The notes: a model not told the origin generated them from the letters alone. A stretch of DNA of 38,130 nt from Planctomicrobium piriforme (GCA_945869735.1 CAMBPQ010000027.1:1-38130); one strand, 5' to 3'; counted from the stretch's first letter, positions 1-8,567 are shown. Numbers and translations: made by a program.

Positions 1-1
1 C

Positions 2-163
2 GTGCTCGTGCCGAAGTCGGCCGACCCGCTCTCGCGCACGCCGGCCTACAAGAACATCGCCGTGACGATCGCAGCGGACGATGCCGTGGTGTCGCTCCCA
101 CCGCCGCGGCCCGAACTCGTGGCCGCGGGCACGCCCCGCGACAAAATGAACCAGTGCGGGTGA
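2..163 (+). CDS. C-terminal fragment of an unidentified protein
   Basis: The window opens inside a reading frame that runs without a stop for 53 codons and ends in TGA at 161-163. The residues read as ordinary protein (for example ADPLSRTPAYKNIAVTIAA, then a proline-rich stretch and a short polar tail). No domain or family is recognised and the start lies outside the window. It is immediately followed by the first palindromic element, which supports a true gene end here. Confidence 0.5.
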   Translation: MLVPKSADPLSRTPAYKNIAVTIAADDAVVSLPPPRPELVAAGTPRDKMNQCG

Positions 164-195
164 CGCCTGCCCGTGTGGGTCAACTCGCCCCGCCC

Positions 196-336
196 GGCTC
201 GGGGCTGCCCATGCCCCATCGCCGGACGTTCGCGGCGGGCATCATGCCCGCCGCTCTCTGCAGATCCGCTGCGCGTCGGCATCCTGCCTTCGCTTGCTCC
301 CATAGCCCGGCTCCGGGGCACGGGCAGCCCCGAGCC
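196..336 (+). repeat. Palindromic element A, copy 1 (141 bp)
   Basis: A 22 bp terminal inverted repeat closes the element: ggctcggggctgcccatg and following at 196-217 pairs with 315-336 with one A/G difference. The interior holds a second hairpin (gcggcgggcat/catgcccgccgc near 233-252). Just inside the arms lie the motifs tcgccgg.cgttc and ccggctcc.ggggcacggg, which it shares with copy 2. The element starts 32 bp after the stop codon of the preceding gene. Confidence 0.8.
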
Positions 337-370
337 TCCGTCAAAAAACCGCTGACCCACATGAAGGTGA

Positions 371-512
371 GGCGGAGGGCCACCCGTGCCCCGGGAGCCG
401 GCGTAGCTGACAAACGCAGCCATGGATGGCGGAGTGCCGTCAGCTCCGAGGGAGCGGAGGCCTGGAAGGCCGCAGTGAACGACCGGCGACGGGGCACGGG
501 TGGCCCTCCGCC
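371..512 (-). repeat. Palindromic element A, copy 2 (142 bp, inverted)
   Basis: A perfect 22 bp inverted repeat closes this element (371-392 with 491-512; arm ggcggagggccacccgtg...). Read on the minus strand it aligns with copy 1 through the sub-arm motifs, while the outer stem has changed on both sides so that pairing is kept. It lies 39 bp beyond the mutS stop codon, tail to tail with copy 1 across a 34 bp spacer. No protein gene is supported anywhere in 164-551. Confidence 0.8.
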
Positions 513-551
513 GGGTTGGGCAAAACGTGGTGGTCGCCCTGTAAAGAGCTG

Positions 552-3065
552 TCACTCGAAGAGCGAGAGCTGATCCTGCGGCATCGGCTTGCGGCGGCTC
601 TTCGCTGGAGCGGTCGCGTCGGATTCGAACCCGAGCAGGAGGTCGCGAGCCCGGTCGATGACGTCGCCCGGCACGCCGGCGAGCCGCGCGACGTGCACGC
701 CCCAACTCTTGTCCGCGGCACCGGGGACCACCTGGTGCAAAAACACGAGCTGCTCCTTGTGCTGCTTCACGAGCACCTGTGCGTTGGCGACGCCGGGGAG
801 CTTCTCGAGTGCCGCTAGTTGCAGGTAGTGGGTGGCGAACAGCGTGCGGCAGCCGACGCGAGAGTGAAGGTGCTCGACCACCGCCTGGGCGATGGCGAGG
901 CCGTCGAACGTGCTGGTGCCGCGGCCCACCTCGTCGAGGATCACGAGGCTTCGCGGCGTGGCCCGATTGAGAATCCTCGCGGTCTGTGCCATCTCCACGA
1001 GAAATGTGCTCGCACCCCGGGCGAGGTCGTCACCGGCGCCGATCCGGGCGAAGAGCCGATCAACGATGCCGACCCGCGCCCGCTTGGCTGGAACAAAACT
1101 GCCGGCCTGAGCCATCACGGCCACGAGCGCCGCCTGCCGGATGAACGTGCTCTTGCCGCCCATGTTGGGGCCGGTGACGAGCAGGATCGTGGGGGCCCCG
1201 ACACCGCTGGCAGCGAGGGCGAGGTCGTTGGCCACGAGGGTGCCGGCCGGCAGGAGATCCTCCAGCACGGGATGGCGGCCCGCCTCGATCAAGAGTTCGC
1301 CGTCATCCGAGATTTCGGGCCGCACCCAGCCCCGCGACCGTGCCACCTCGGCGAACGCGACGAGCACGTCGAGGATCGCGAGCACCTCGGCAGCGCGGTC
1401 GAGCCGGCTCCGCTGCTCAGCGACGAAGGCTCGCAACTCGTCGAGCAAGAGGATTTCGCGGCGAACTGCCTCCTCCTCGGCGCCGAGCACCTGCCGCTGC
1501 CGCTCATCCAGCTCGGCCGTGGTGTAGCGCTCGGCGTTTTTCACCGTCTGTTTCCGGATGTAGTCGGACGGCACCTTCTCGGAGTGCGCGCGACCGATCT
1601 CGAGGAAGAACCCGAAGACGCGGTTGTAGCCCACCTTGAGCGAGGCGATGCCGGTCCGCTGGATCTGCTCGGCCTGGTAGCGGGTGATCCATGCCTTGCC
1701 GCCACTGGCGAGTTCCAGCAGTTCATCGAGCGGGGCGTCGAAGCCGGAGCGAATGAAGCAGCCGTCGCGGGCGAATACCGGACAGCCTTCGCGGAGGGTG
1801 CCGCCGATCCGTGCGGCGATGTCGGGGCAGGGGTCAAGGCCGTCGCGGAGGTCGCCGAGCAGGCCCCCGAAGCGACCAAGAGCGGCCACGAGTTCTGGGA
1901 GGATTGCTGTCGCCCGGCCAATCCGCTCGAGGTCGCGCGGGCCGGCGCGGCCGGTCATCACGCGGCCTACGAGCCGCTCCACGTCGCCGATGCCGGTGAG
2001 CGTCGCGGCAAGCCGCCCGGCGAGCGAGGCGTCGGCCACCAGCGCGGCCACTGCGTCGAGCCGGTCATCGATCGCTACCTTCTCGACGAGTGGTGCGGAG
2101 AGCCACTCCCCCAGCAACCGGGCGCCCATCGGGGAACGCGTGCGGTCGAGCACGCCGGCCAGGGAGCCGTCGCGGCGGCCCGTCCCCACCGCCCGCACGA
2201 GTTCGAGGCTGCGGCGCGAGGCCTCGTCGATCTCCAAGCGCCGGCCCGGCCGCCACGCGGCGAGCGTAGCGATTCGCGCGATCGCGGCCGGCTCATTCTC
2301 CTCGAGATAGGCGACGATTGCGCCGGCCGCGGCGATGCCCGCGGTGTCGGCGGGGAGTTCGAAGCCGAGGCCTTCGAGGCGGCGGCTGCCGAGTGCCCGC
2401 CCGATCGCGGCATCGGCCGCCGCCATGTCGAACCACCAGTCGGGCCGGGCGGTAAGAAGTCGCCTGCCCGCCGGCTGCACGAGTTCTGCGACGGCTTCGC
2501 GGTGCTTCTCGCCACAGAGACACTCCGAGGGATCGAGCCGCAGGATCTGGTCGGCCACGTCGTCGCGGTCGACCACCGCGGCCTCGAATCGGCCAGCGGC
2601 TACATCGATCCAGGCAAGACCGACTTGGGGCCCCTCGTCGCCACGGGCTCCGCCCGGCAGGATCGCTACGAGCCAGTTGCTCCGCGCGGGGTCGAGCAGC
2701 GTCTCGTCGGCGGCGATGCCCGGCGTGACGATCCGCGTGACTTCGCGGCGCATGAGCCCCTTGGCCGGCTTTCCATCCGACGACGCCGGGCCGTCAATCT
2801 GCTCGCAGATCGCCACATGGCGGCCCGCCGCGACTAGTTTTACGAGTTGGGTGTCGAGCTGATGATGGGGGAATCCTGCCATCGGCAGGGCGTCGGGGCC
2901 CTTCTCGCGGCTGGTGAGCGTGAGGTCGAGTAGGTCGGCTGCCTCGCGGGCGTCGTCACCGAAGAGCTCGTAAAAGTCCCCCATCCGGAAAAACACCAGC
3001 GCCCCCGGGCAGCGGGCCTTCGCCGCCTCAAACTGCTGCATCATGGGGGACGTTGTCGATGCCAT
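552..3065 (-). CDS. mutS: DNA mismatch repair protein MutS
   Basis: 837 aa, the usual MutS length. It recognises mispairs and, with MutL, starts mismatch repair. The N-terminal mismatch-binding motif GDFYELF holds Phe31 and Glu33, the residues that contact the mispair in the family. The ATPase Walker A (GPNMGGKST) is at about 631-639, followed by the DEVGRGTSTFDG Walker B/signature. The last residues include QLSLF (832-836), a textbook sliding-clamp-binding pentapeptide. The ATG at 3065 gives a short lead into MMQQFEAAK, where family members usually begin, so Met8 is a possible alternative start. It is divergent from the SRP RNA/dnaX unit. The long open frame on the opposite strand is a codon-bias shadow. 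Confidence 0.97.
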   Translation of the reverse strand: MASTTSPMMQQFEAAKARCPGALVFFRMGDFYELFGDDAREAADLLDLTLTSREKGPDALPMAGFPHHQLDTQLVKLVAAGRHVAICEQIDGPASSDGKPAKGLMRREVTRIVTPGIAADETLLDPARSNWLVAILPGGARGDEGPQVGLAWIDVAAGRFEAAVVDRDDVADQILRLDPSECLCGEKHREAVAELVQPAGRRLLTARPDWWFDMAAADAAIGRALGSRRLEGLGFELPADTAGIAAAGAIVAYLEENEPAAIARIATLAAWRPGRRLEIDEASRRSLELVRAVGTGRRDGSLAGVLDRTRSPMGARLLGEWLSAPLVEKVAIDDRLDAVAALVADASLAGRLAATLTGIGDVERLVGRVMTGRAGPRDLERIGRATAILPELVAALGRFGGLLGDLRDGLDPCPDIAARIGGTLREGCPVFARDGCFIRSGFDAPLDELLELASGGKAWITRYQAEQIQRTGIASLKVGYNRVFGFFLEIGRAHSEKVPSDYIRKQTVKNAERYTTAELDERQRQVLGAEEEAVRREILLLDELRAFVAEQRSRLDRAAEVLAILDVLVAFAEVARSRGWVRPEISDDGELLIEAGRHPVLEDLLPAGTLVANDLALAASGVGAPTILLVTGPNMGGKSTFIRQAALVAVMAQAGSFVPAKRARVGIVDRLFARIGAGDDLARGASTFLVEMAQTARILNRATPRSLVILDEVGRGTSTFDGLAIAQAVVEHLHSRVGCRTLFATHYLQLAALEKLPGVANAQVLVKQHKEQLVFLHQVVPGAADKSWGVHVARLAGVPGDVIDRARDLLLGFESDATAPAKSRRKPMPQDQLSLFE

Positions 3066-3085
3066 GGGCGGAAATGTATCAGCCT

Positions 3086-3114
3086 TTGACCGGGGCGACG
3101 GCGAGGCGTAAAAA
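3086..3114 (+). promoter_or_regulatory. Sigma-70-type promoter for SRP RNA
   Basis: A TTGACC -35 (3086-3091) and a TAAAAA -10 (3109-3114) are separated by exactly 17 nt. The predicted start near 3121 coincides with the 5' end of the folded SRP RNA. It lies in the short gap behind the divergent mutS start. Confidence 0.65.
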
Positions 3115-3120
3115 ACAAGG

Positions 3121-3252
3121 GATCACGGATGCCGATGAGAGGCCCCTGCGATGGGGATCTGTGAATCTGGTCAGGGCCTAACCGCAGCAGCCATAAGCAG
3201 TCGTCTCTTTGTGCGGTGGGCCTCTCATCGGCCTCCGGGATGCCCGGTGATC
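3121..3252 (+). ncRNA. ffs: Signal recognition particle RNA (4.5S type)
   Basis: This RNA binds Ffh and targets nascent membrane proteins to the translocon. Its conserved core is plain: GGTCAGG (3169-3175), a 10 nt apical segment, then AGCAGCC (3186-3192), with flanking CTG/CAG pairing. This is the spacing found in E. coli 4.5S RNA. A 15 bp helix, GCCGATGAGAGGCCC (3131-3145) with GGGCCTCTCATCGGC (3218-3232), closes the molecule, and GATCAC/GTGATC may extend it. The position directly upstream of dnaX matches the gene order known in Bacillus and relatives. The apical segment GCCTAACCGC is unusual: it gives a UAAC loop (URRC type) over a C-C mismatch instead of a GNRA loop. The core 3131-3232 is firm; the outer ends are approximate. 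Confidence 0.88.
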
Positions 3253-3275
3253 GGTGCCTGCTGCGAATGTGATCC

Positions 3276-5180
3276 ATGACTGAACTCGGCGGATACCAGG
3301 TCGTCGCGCGACGCTACCGTCCGCAACTCTTCGCCGATCTCGTCGGCCAGGAACACGTGGCCCGCGGTCTCTCGGGGGCCATCGAGTCGGGGCGGATCGG
3401 GCACGCGTATCTCTTTACCGGGGCCCGCGGCGTCGGCAAGACGAGCGCGGCTCGGATCTACGCCAAGGCGCTCTCCTGCGAGCAGGGGCCCGCGGCGGAG
3501 CCGTGCAACGAGTGCGACTCCTGTCGGGCGATCGCGGCTGGCCAGGACGTCGATGTGGTCGAGATCGACGCCGCGAGCAATCGCGGCATCGACGAGATCC
3601 GCCAGCTGCGGCAGAACGTCGCCGTCCGCCCGGCGCGAGGCCGCTACAAGATTTACATCATCGACGAAGTGCACATGCTCACGCGTGAGGCCTTCAACGC
3701 GCTGCTCAAGACGCTGGAAGAGCCGCCGGCGCACGTGAAGTTTGTGCTCTGCACGACGGAGCCTGAAAAACTCCCGATCACGATTCTCTCGCGGTGCCAG
3801 CGGTTTGATTTCACGACCGTCGACACGCCGTCGATCGCCCGCAGGCTCGCGCAGATCGTGGAGGCTGAGGGGGCCGACGTGTCGGCTGAGGCGCTCAGGC
3901 TCATCGCGCGGCGGGCGGCTGGCAGCATGCGCGACAGCCAGTCGCTCCTGGAGCAGCTGCTCGGGTCGGCCAGCGGGAAGATCGGCGTCGATGATGTGCA
4001 TGCGCTGATCGGGACGGGCCGCGAGGAGCGGATCGGCGAACTCGTCGTCGCTCTGGCCGGGCGTGATGCGGCCCGCGCGCTAGCGGTACTCGACGCCTCG
4101 CTCGAGGGCGGAGCCGACGCCGGTGGCGTGCTCGAGCAACTCCTCGCCGCACTCCGCGACTGCCTGCTCGCGAGCGTGGGCTGCGAGGCGTCGCTCCTCA
4201 CGCAGTCGCAGGGGCTCGGCGTCGATCTGGCCGGCCTTGGCGGCCGATTAGGCACGGCGACACTCCTCGCCATGCTCCAGATTCTCGATCAGTCGCTGTC
4301 GCGGATGCGGACGAGCGGCCACGCCGCGATCCTCGCCGAGATGGCGGTGATCCGGCTGGCCACGCTCGAGGATCTGGAAAGCGTCGCGACGGCCATCGAT
4401 CGGCTCGCATCGCCGGCCGCCGCCGCGGCTGCTCCCTCCCGGCTGGCTGCACCGCGGCCCGCGGCCGCTCCCGCGCCAACGCCGCAAAAAAAAACGGCCG
4501 ACCTGATCGCGGAGAGCGCTGAGCCGGCGGTATCACCCCCCGCGGGTTTACCTTCAGCAGCGGCCACCCCCGCCGCCACCAGCCCTGCGGCCAGCGCTGC
4601 GGCCCAACGCTCCATCACAGAAGTGTCCAGTCCGGAGGCGGCGCCGCCTGGACTGCCGGAGGATGCCTCTGAGGCCTGGCAGGCGGCTGCTGGCGTGCTC
4701 GAGGGGCTCGCCAGTGATTTTGCCGCTGAGGTGACCGCAGCCGTATGGCGGGACGATGTGCTCGAGGTGTCGCTGCCGGCACATGCCGCGACGGCGGCCG
4801 CGTTTCTTCGGCGGCCAGAGATGGCGGCCTCGGTCGCCCGCGCGATTGAGTCGCTGGCGGGCCGCCGCGTTCGACACGCCGTTGTTCTCGCCGCGCCGGT
4901 CACGACCGTGGCCGCGGCCGCAGTCGGTACGGAACCGCAGTCGCGGCCCGCGCCGGCGCAGTCGCAGGCCGCGCTGCTCCGTGAGGCAGGCGAGCATCCG
5001 CTCGTCGCCCATGCCCGAACCGTCTTCGACGCGGCGATTCGCAAGGTCGAACCGCCCCGTTCTCGTGAGCCACGTCCCGCAGCGCCCGTGGCGGTAGCGG
5101 GTGGCCGCCCCGTGGAAGCCGACGACGGACGCTTCACTGAGGATGACCCCGAGACCGGCACGGAGGAAACCGATGGCTGA
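3276..5180 (+). CDS. dnaX: DNA polymerase III subunits gamma/tau
   Basis: 634 aa clamp-loader ATPase, cytoplasmic, part of the replisome. Walker A GARGVGKTS is at 49-57, zinc ligands are Cys68, 77, 80 and 83, a DEVHML Walker B is near 130, and an SRC sensor follows. After about residue 370 comes an Ala/Pro-rich linker and a tau-type C-terminal region. Codons 404-406 read CAA AAA AAA, part of nine consecutive A bases (4486-4494). The -1 frame stops at TGA 4520-4522 and the +1 frame at TGA 4504-4506, so slippage would give a 415 or 409 aa gamma-like product. It lies 23 bp behind the SRP RNA and its 3' end overlaps recR by 8 bp, suggesting one transcript. Confidence 0.97.
   Translation: MTELGGYQVVARRYRPQLFADLVGQEHVARGLSGAIESGRIGHAYLFTGARGVGKTSAARIYAKALSCEQGPAAEPCNECDSCRAIAAGQDVDVVEIDAASNRGIDEIRQLRQNVAVRPARGRYKIYIIDEVHMLTREAFNALLKTLEEPPAHVKFVLCTTEPEKLPITILSRCQRFDFTTVDTPSIARRLAQIVEAEGADVSAEALRLIARRAAGSMRDSQSLLEQLLGSASGKIGVDDVHALIGTGREERIGELVVALAGRDAARALAVLDASLEGGADAGGVLEQLLAALRDCLLASVGCEASLLTQSQGLGVDLAGLGGRLGTATLLAMLQILDQSLSRMRTSGHAAILAEMAVIRLATLEDLESVATAIDRLASPAAAAAAPSRLAAPRPAAAPAPTPQKKTADLIAESAEPAVSPPAGLPSAAATPAATSPAASAAAQRSITEVSSPEAAPPGLPEDASEAWQAAAGVLEGLASDFAAEVTAAVWRDDVLEVSLPAHAATAAAFLRRPEMAASVARAIESLAGRRVRHAVVLAAPVTTVAAAAVGTEPQSRPAPAQSQAALLREAGEHPLVAHARTVFDAAIRKVEPPRSREPRPAAPVAVAGGRPVEADDGRFTEDDPETGTEETDG
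4486..4494 (+). promoter_or_regulatory. A9 slippage site in dnaX (tau/gamma switch)
   Basis: Nine A bases in phase C-AA AAA AAA A-CG lie at the junction between the ATPase core and the linker of DnaX. Thermus thermophilus dnaX is known to use an A9 run for transcriptional slippage to make gamma, while E. coli uses an A-rich ribosomal frameshift. Both alternative frames close within about 30 nt, as expected if a truncated product is wanted. No clear upstream Shine-Dalgarno stimulator is seen, which favours RNA polymerase slippage. Confidence 0.6.
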
Positions 5181-5772
5181 AAAACGTGGTGCGATCGTCA
5201 GGCTCGTGGATGCGTTCGCCGATCTGCCTGGAATCGGCCGGCGCACGGCCGAACGTCTGGCGTATCACGTGCTCAACATGCCCCGCGAGCACGCGCTGCG
5301 GTTTGCGGACGCGATCCGGGCAGTCAAGGAGAACCTCCGGCCCTGCCGCACCTGTTTCAACCTCGCGGAGGGTGATGAGTGCGACATCTGCGCCGATCCG
5401 CGGCGTGACCAGGGGCTCTTGTGCGTGGTCGAGCAGGTCCGCGACCTCCTCGCGCTCGAGCAGGCGGGCAATTTTCGGGGGCTCTATCACGTGCTCCAGG
5501 GTCGGGTGGCACCGCTCGAAGGCAAGGGAGCCAACGGTCTCACGCTCGACGTGCTCGCGGCTCGGGTGAGCAGCGGGAAGTTTCGCGAGGTGATCCTCGG
5601 AACCACTCCGAACGTCGAGGGCGACGCCACCGCGCTCGTGGTCGCTCAGCGGCTCGAAGGCATGCCGGTGGAACTCACCCGTCTCGCCCGCGGCCTCACC
5701 GTGGGAGCGTCGCTCGAGCAGGCTAATCGCGAGATGCTCGTTGACGCCTTTGCCGGCCGCCGCAAGTACTGA
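5173..5772 (+). CDS. recR: Recombination mediator RecR
   Basis: 199 aa, normal for RecR, which works with RecO/RecF to load RecA at gapped DNA. A helix-hairpin-helix region (LPGIGRRTAERLAYH) is followed by a four-cysteine zinc finger (Cys58, 61, 70, 73) and a Toprim domain. The start at 5173 was chosen because MAEKRGAIVRLVDAF matches the family start and GGAGG lies a few bases upstream; longer in-frame starts run into dnaX. It overlaps the dnaX stop by 8 bp, so the two are translationally coupled. Confidence 0.96.
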   Translation: MAEKRGAIVRLVDAFADLPGIGRRTAERLAYHVLNMPREHALRFADAIRAVKENLRPCRTCFNLAEGDECDICADPRRDQGLLCVVEQVRDLLALEQAGNFRGLYHVLQGRVAPLEGKGANGLTLDVLAARVSSGKFREVILGTTPNVEGDATALVVAQRLEGMPVELTRLARGLTVGASLEQANREMLVDAFAGRRKY

Positions 5773-5916
5773 TCGCGGGGCCCCTTTTTGGGTCGTGCTG
5801 GTCCCAGGTCATGCAGATTGCGTGCCAGGGCTGCGCACTCTTCGGCCCGCAGCGGTATTCTTGGACTGGATCAGGTCCGGCGGAAATGCCGGCCATCCGG
5901 CACGAGGATTGCTGCA

Positions 5917-7491
5917 ATGCGGATGTCGTTCGGCCAGGAAATGCGGATGGCGCAGAAGCAGGTGCTTGCGCCCCGCATGATCCAATCGATGGAGATCCTG
6001 CAGTTGGCAGTGATGGCGCTCGAGGAACGGATCGAACAGGAGATCCAAAACAACGAGACGCTCGAGGTTGAGGAGGCCGGGCAGGAAGGCCCGGCCATCG
6101 ACCCGCTGGGGCCCGCCGCCGAGTCGGAGTCTTCCCAGGCTGAGAAGACGGTCGATGAGAAGCCGCTGATCGTCGACCAGGAACATGCCAACCAGGCCGA
6201 CTTCGAGCGGACCTACGACTGGGCTACCGAGTATCCCGACAGCGACGACGACCGAAGTCGGCCGTCGGCCTCGCAGATCGAGCATGCGGGCGACCGCTAT
6301 CTCGACGTGATGGCCAACATGGCGGAGCGGCCGGAGACGCTCTGCGACCACCTCCACGACCAGCTCGCCAACGAGGACGTCACCGACGTCGAGCGGGAGG
6401 TCGCCGACAAGGTGATCTACAACCTCGACGTCAACGGCTATCTGCCGATGCCGCTCGAGGAGCTCGTCGATGCCGAAGATCCACCCGGCCAGCTCGACCG
6501 GCTTCACAAGGCACTCGGGGTGGTGCAGGGCATGGATCCGCCGGGCGTCGGAGCCCGCGACCTGAAGGAATGCTTGCTGCTCCAGATTTGCCACGACATG
6601 CCCGATGCGCGGCAACTACGGCGGCTCGTATCGGACCATCTGGAAGACCTTGCCGGGAATCGGCTCCCGCTCATCGAGCGGAAGACGGGGTTTTCGATCG
6701 AGGAGATCGAGCGGCTCCGCGAGCGACTCCACACGCTGAAGCCGAAGCCGGGCGCGATGTTCACGACACCGATCGTGGTGCCGGTCAAACCCGACGTGTA
6801 CGTCGAGCAGGCGGCCGATGGCGGCTGGAAGGTGCGGCTCGAGGAGATCGACCTGCCAAATCTCCGCATCAGCCCGCTGTACCGCGACATGCTGATGTCC
6901 CCTGCGACCGACCCGGCGACGCGGGACTACATCAAGCGGAAGATCAACGCCGCGCAGTGGCTCATCGACGCGATCGAGCAGCGGCGGAGTACCCTCCTGA
7001 AGACGGCCCAGGCGATCGTCGACCACCAGACGAAGTTTCTCGTGGAGGGGCCGGAGGCAATCGAACCGCTCAAGATGCAGCAGATCGCTGACCGGATTGG
7101 CATGCACGTGACGACCGTGAGCCGGGCCGTCGACGACAAATGGCTGCAGACGCCGCGGGGACTGCACGCGCTACGAAAGTTTTTCGTCGGCGGCACGATG
7201 AGCGCCGACGGCGAGGAGGTCGCCTGGGACGCCGTCCGGATCAAGCTCCAGGAGGTCGTCGACAACGAGCCCAAGGACGCCCCCTACAGCGACGACGACC
7301 TCGTGCAGGAACTCGCCAAGGGGGGCATCACGCTGGCGCGCCGCACGGTCACGAAGTATCGCAAGGCGATGAAGATCCCGAGTTCCCGCCAGCGGCGCGA
7401 CTGGAAGCTGGTTCGTGAGACGAAAGACGTAGACGCCACTGCACCGGCGGACGCGGATGTCGCCGACGCTGCAGGCGACGCGGCAGAGTGA
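5917..7491 (+). CDS. rpoN: RNA polymerase sigma-54 factor RpoN
   Basis: 524 aa. It directs RNA polymerase to -24/-12 promoters that need an AAA+ enhancer-binding protein. Region I is recognisable at the N-terminus (FGQEMRMAQKQVLAPRMIQS and on), region II is acidic, the core-binding and HTH domains follow, and the RpoN box ARRTVTKYR lies at about 474-482. The ATG at 5917 was chosen because GAGGA sits 8 nt upstream and the protein then opens directly with region I; the frame extends upstream without similarity. It lies 144 bp after recR, so it may have its own promoter. The short C-terminal tail after the box is alanine/aspartate-rich and probably disordered. Confidence 0.96.
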   Translation: MRMSFGQEMRMAQKQVLAPRMIQSMEILQLAVMALEERIEQEIQNNETLEVEEAGQEGPAIDPLGPAAESESSQAEKTVDEKPLIVDQEHANQADFERTYDWATEYPDSDDDRSRPSASQIEHAGDRYLDVMANMAERPETLCDHLHDQLANEDVTDVEREVADKVIYNLDVNGYLPMPLEELVDAEDPPGQLDRLHKALGVVQGMDPPGVGARDLKECLLLQICHDMPDARQLRRLVSDHLEDLAGNRLPLIERKTGFSIEEIERLRERLHTLKPKPGAMFTTPIVVPVKPDVYVEQAADGGWKVRLEEIDLPNLRISPLYRDMLMSPATDPATRDYIKRKINAAQWLIDAIEQRRSTLLKTAQAIVDHQTKFLVEGPEAIEPLKMQQIADRIGMHVTTVSRAVDDKWLQTPRGLHALRKFFVGGTMSADGEEVAWDAVRIKLQEVVDNEPKDAPYSDDDLVQELAKGGITLARRTVTKYRKAMKIPSSRQRRDWKLVRETKDVDATAPADADVADAAGDAAE

Positions 7492-7601
7492 CGAGAGCCC
7501 GTGACGATGGGGTGGCCGCGTCGTGGGGCTGAAGCCGCACTTGCCGGTTTCCATCGGTGGCTCCTACGATGCCGGTGGTTCATCCCTGCCGGAGTTTCTC
7601 C

Positions 7602-8072
7602 ATGCGTTGTCCATTCTGTCGCATCGACAACGATCGGGTGATCGATTCCCGATCGGGGGAAGACGGCGCTTCGATCCGGCGGCGGCGGGAATGCCTGGGT
7701 TGCCGCCGCCGGTTCACGACCTACGAACGCGTGGAGCGGCAGTTACTCACCGTTGTGAAGAAGGGGGGCGTGCGCGATCCCTTTGATCGCGACAAGATCA
7801 AGCGGGGCCTGGCGAAAGCGTGTTGGAAGCGTCCGATGACGGAGGACGACATTGAGGTGGTGGTATCGTCGCTGGAAGGGGAGCTCTACGGCAGCTACGA
7901 GAGCGACGTGCCCAGCCGGGTGATCGGCGAGCGGTTGATGGAGTTGCTCAAGGACATTGACCACGTGGCCTACGTCCGCTTCGCAAGCGTCTATCGCGAG
8001 TTCAAGGACGTGCGCGACTTCGTCGACGAACTCGAGCCGATCCTCAACGAGGCAAACCGCCTCGAGAGTTGA
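7602..8072 (+). CDS. nrdR: Transcriptional repressor NrdR
   Basis: 156 aa, as usual for NrdR, the repressor of ribonucleotide reductase operons. An N-terminal zinc ribbon uses Cys3, Cys6, Cys31 and Cys34 (MRCPFC...CLGC), followed by an ATP-cone that senses ATP/dATP. The ATG at 7602 opens directly with the ribbon and has GGAG 7 nt upstream; the open frame before it has no similarity. It is the last gene of the plus-strand run dnaX-recR-rpoN-nrdR. No ribonucleotide reductase gene is in the window, so it must act elsewhere. Confidence 0.96.
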   Translation: MRCPFCRIDNDRVIDSRSGEDGASIRRRRECLGCRRRFTTYERVERQLLTVVKKGGVRDPFDRDKIKRGLAKACWKRPMTEDDIEVVVSSLEGELYGSYESDVPSRVIGERLMELLKDIDHVAYVRFASVYREFKDVRDFVDELEPILNEANRLES

Positions 8073-8073
8073 C

Positions 8074-8541
8074 TCACACGCGACGGGTGTAGTCGCCGCG
8101 GACGCCGCCGGTCTTTTCCTCAAGCCGGACCTGCTCGACCACCATGTCGGGATCGATCGACTTGCACATGTCGTAGATCGTGAGCGCTGCAGCGGAGGCC
8201 GCGACGAGCGCCTCCATCTCGACGCCCGTCCGCGCGGTGGCCCTGACGACCGTGTCGATGGTGACGATTCCGGGCTCCGGGAAGGCGATCGCGACCTCGA
8301 CGGCTTCGAGGGGCAGAGGGTGGCAGAGGGGTACGATGTCGCTCGTCCGCTTCGCCGCCATGATGCCGGCGATCCGCGCCGCGGCCACGGCGTCGCCCTT
8401 CTCGAGTTCTCCGGCGCGTAGTTTCTGAATGGTCTCGGGTCGCGCTACGAGCCGTGCCGAACCGCGGGCCGTGCGGGTGGTGACCGGCTTGCCGCCCACG
8501 TCGATCATGCGAATGCCGTGGGATGGACTCGTTTCGCTCAT
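8074..8541 (-). CDS. moaC: Cyclic pyranopterin monophosphate synthase MoaC
   Basis: 155 aa (family about 160). It converts the MoaA product (3',8-cyclo-GTP) to cyclic pyranopterin monophosphate, the first stable intermediate of molybdenum cofactor biosynthesis. Family signatures visible are IDVGGK near the start, AAKRTSDIVPLCHPLPL in the middle, and DMCKSIDPDM near the end with the active-site lysine. The ATG at 8541 was chosen because the protein then begins like the family; the open frame upstream reads through a hairpin. It converges on nrdR with 1 bp between stop codons. No other moa gene is nearby. Confidence 0.95.
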   Translation of the reverse strand: MSETSPSHGIRMIDVGGKPVTTRTARGSARLVARPETIQKLRAGELEKGDAVAAARIAGIMAAKRTSDIVPLCHPLPLEAVEVAIAFPEPGIVTIDTVVRATARTGVEMEALVAASAAALTIYDMCKSIDPDMVVEQVRLEEKTGGVRGDYTRRV

Positions 8542-8567
8542 GGGGCGGATCATAGCATCGCGCAACG

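Noticed and set aside
46-705. Arg/Pro/Gly-rich open frames across 46-818 on both strands
   Set aside because: They are translations of the palindromic elements and of the mutS 3' end, without a ribosome site or domain.
819-2837. A 672-codon open frame on the plus strand
   Set aside because: It is antisense to mutS, with low-complexity composition typical of the third-position bias of high-GC genes; no family motif is seen.
3041-3277. Small minus-strand open frame over the mutS-dnaX gap
   Set aside because: It lies across the SRP RNA gene and the promoter, which explain the sequence better.
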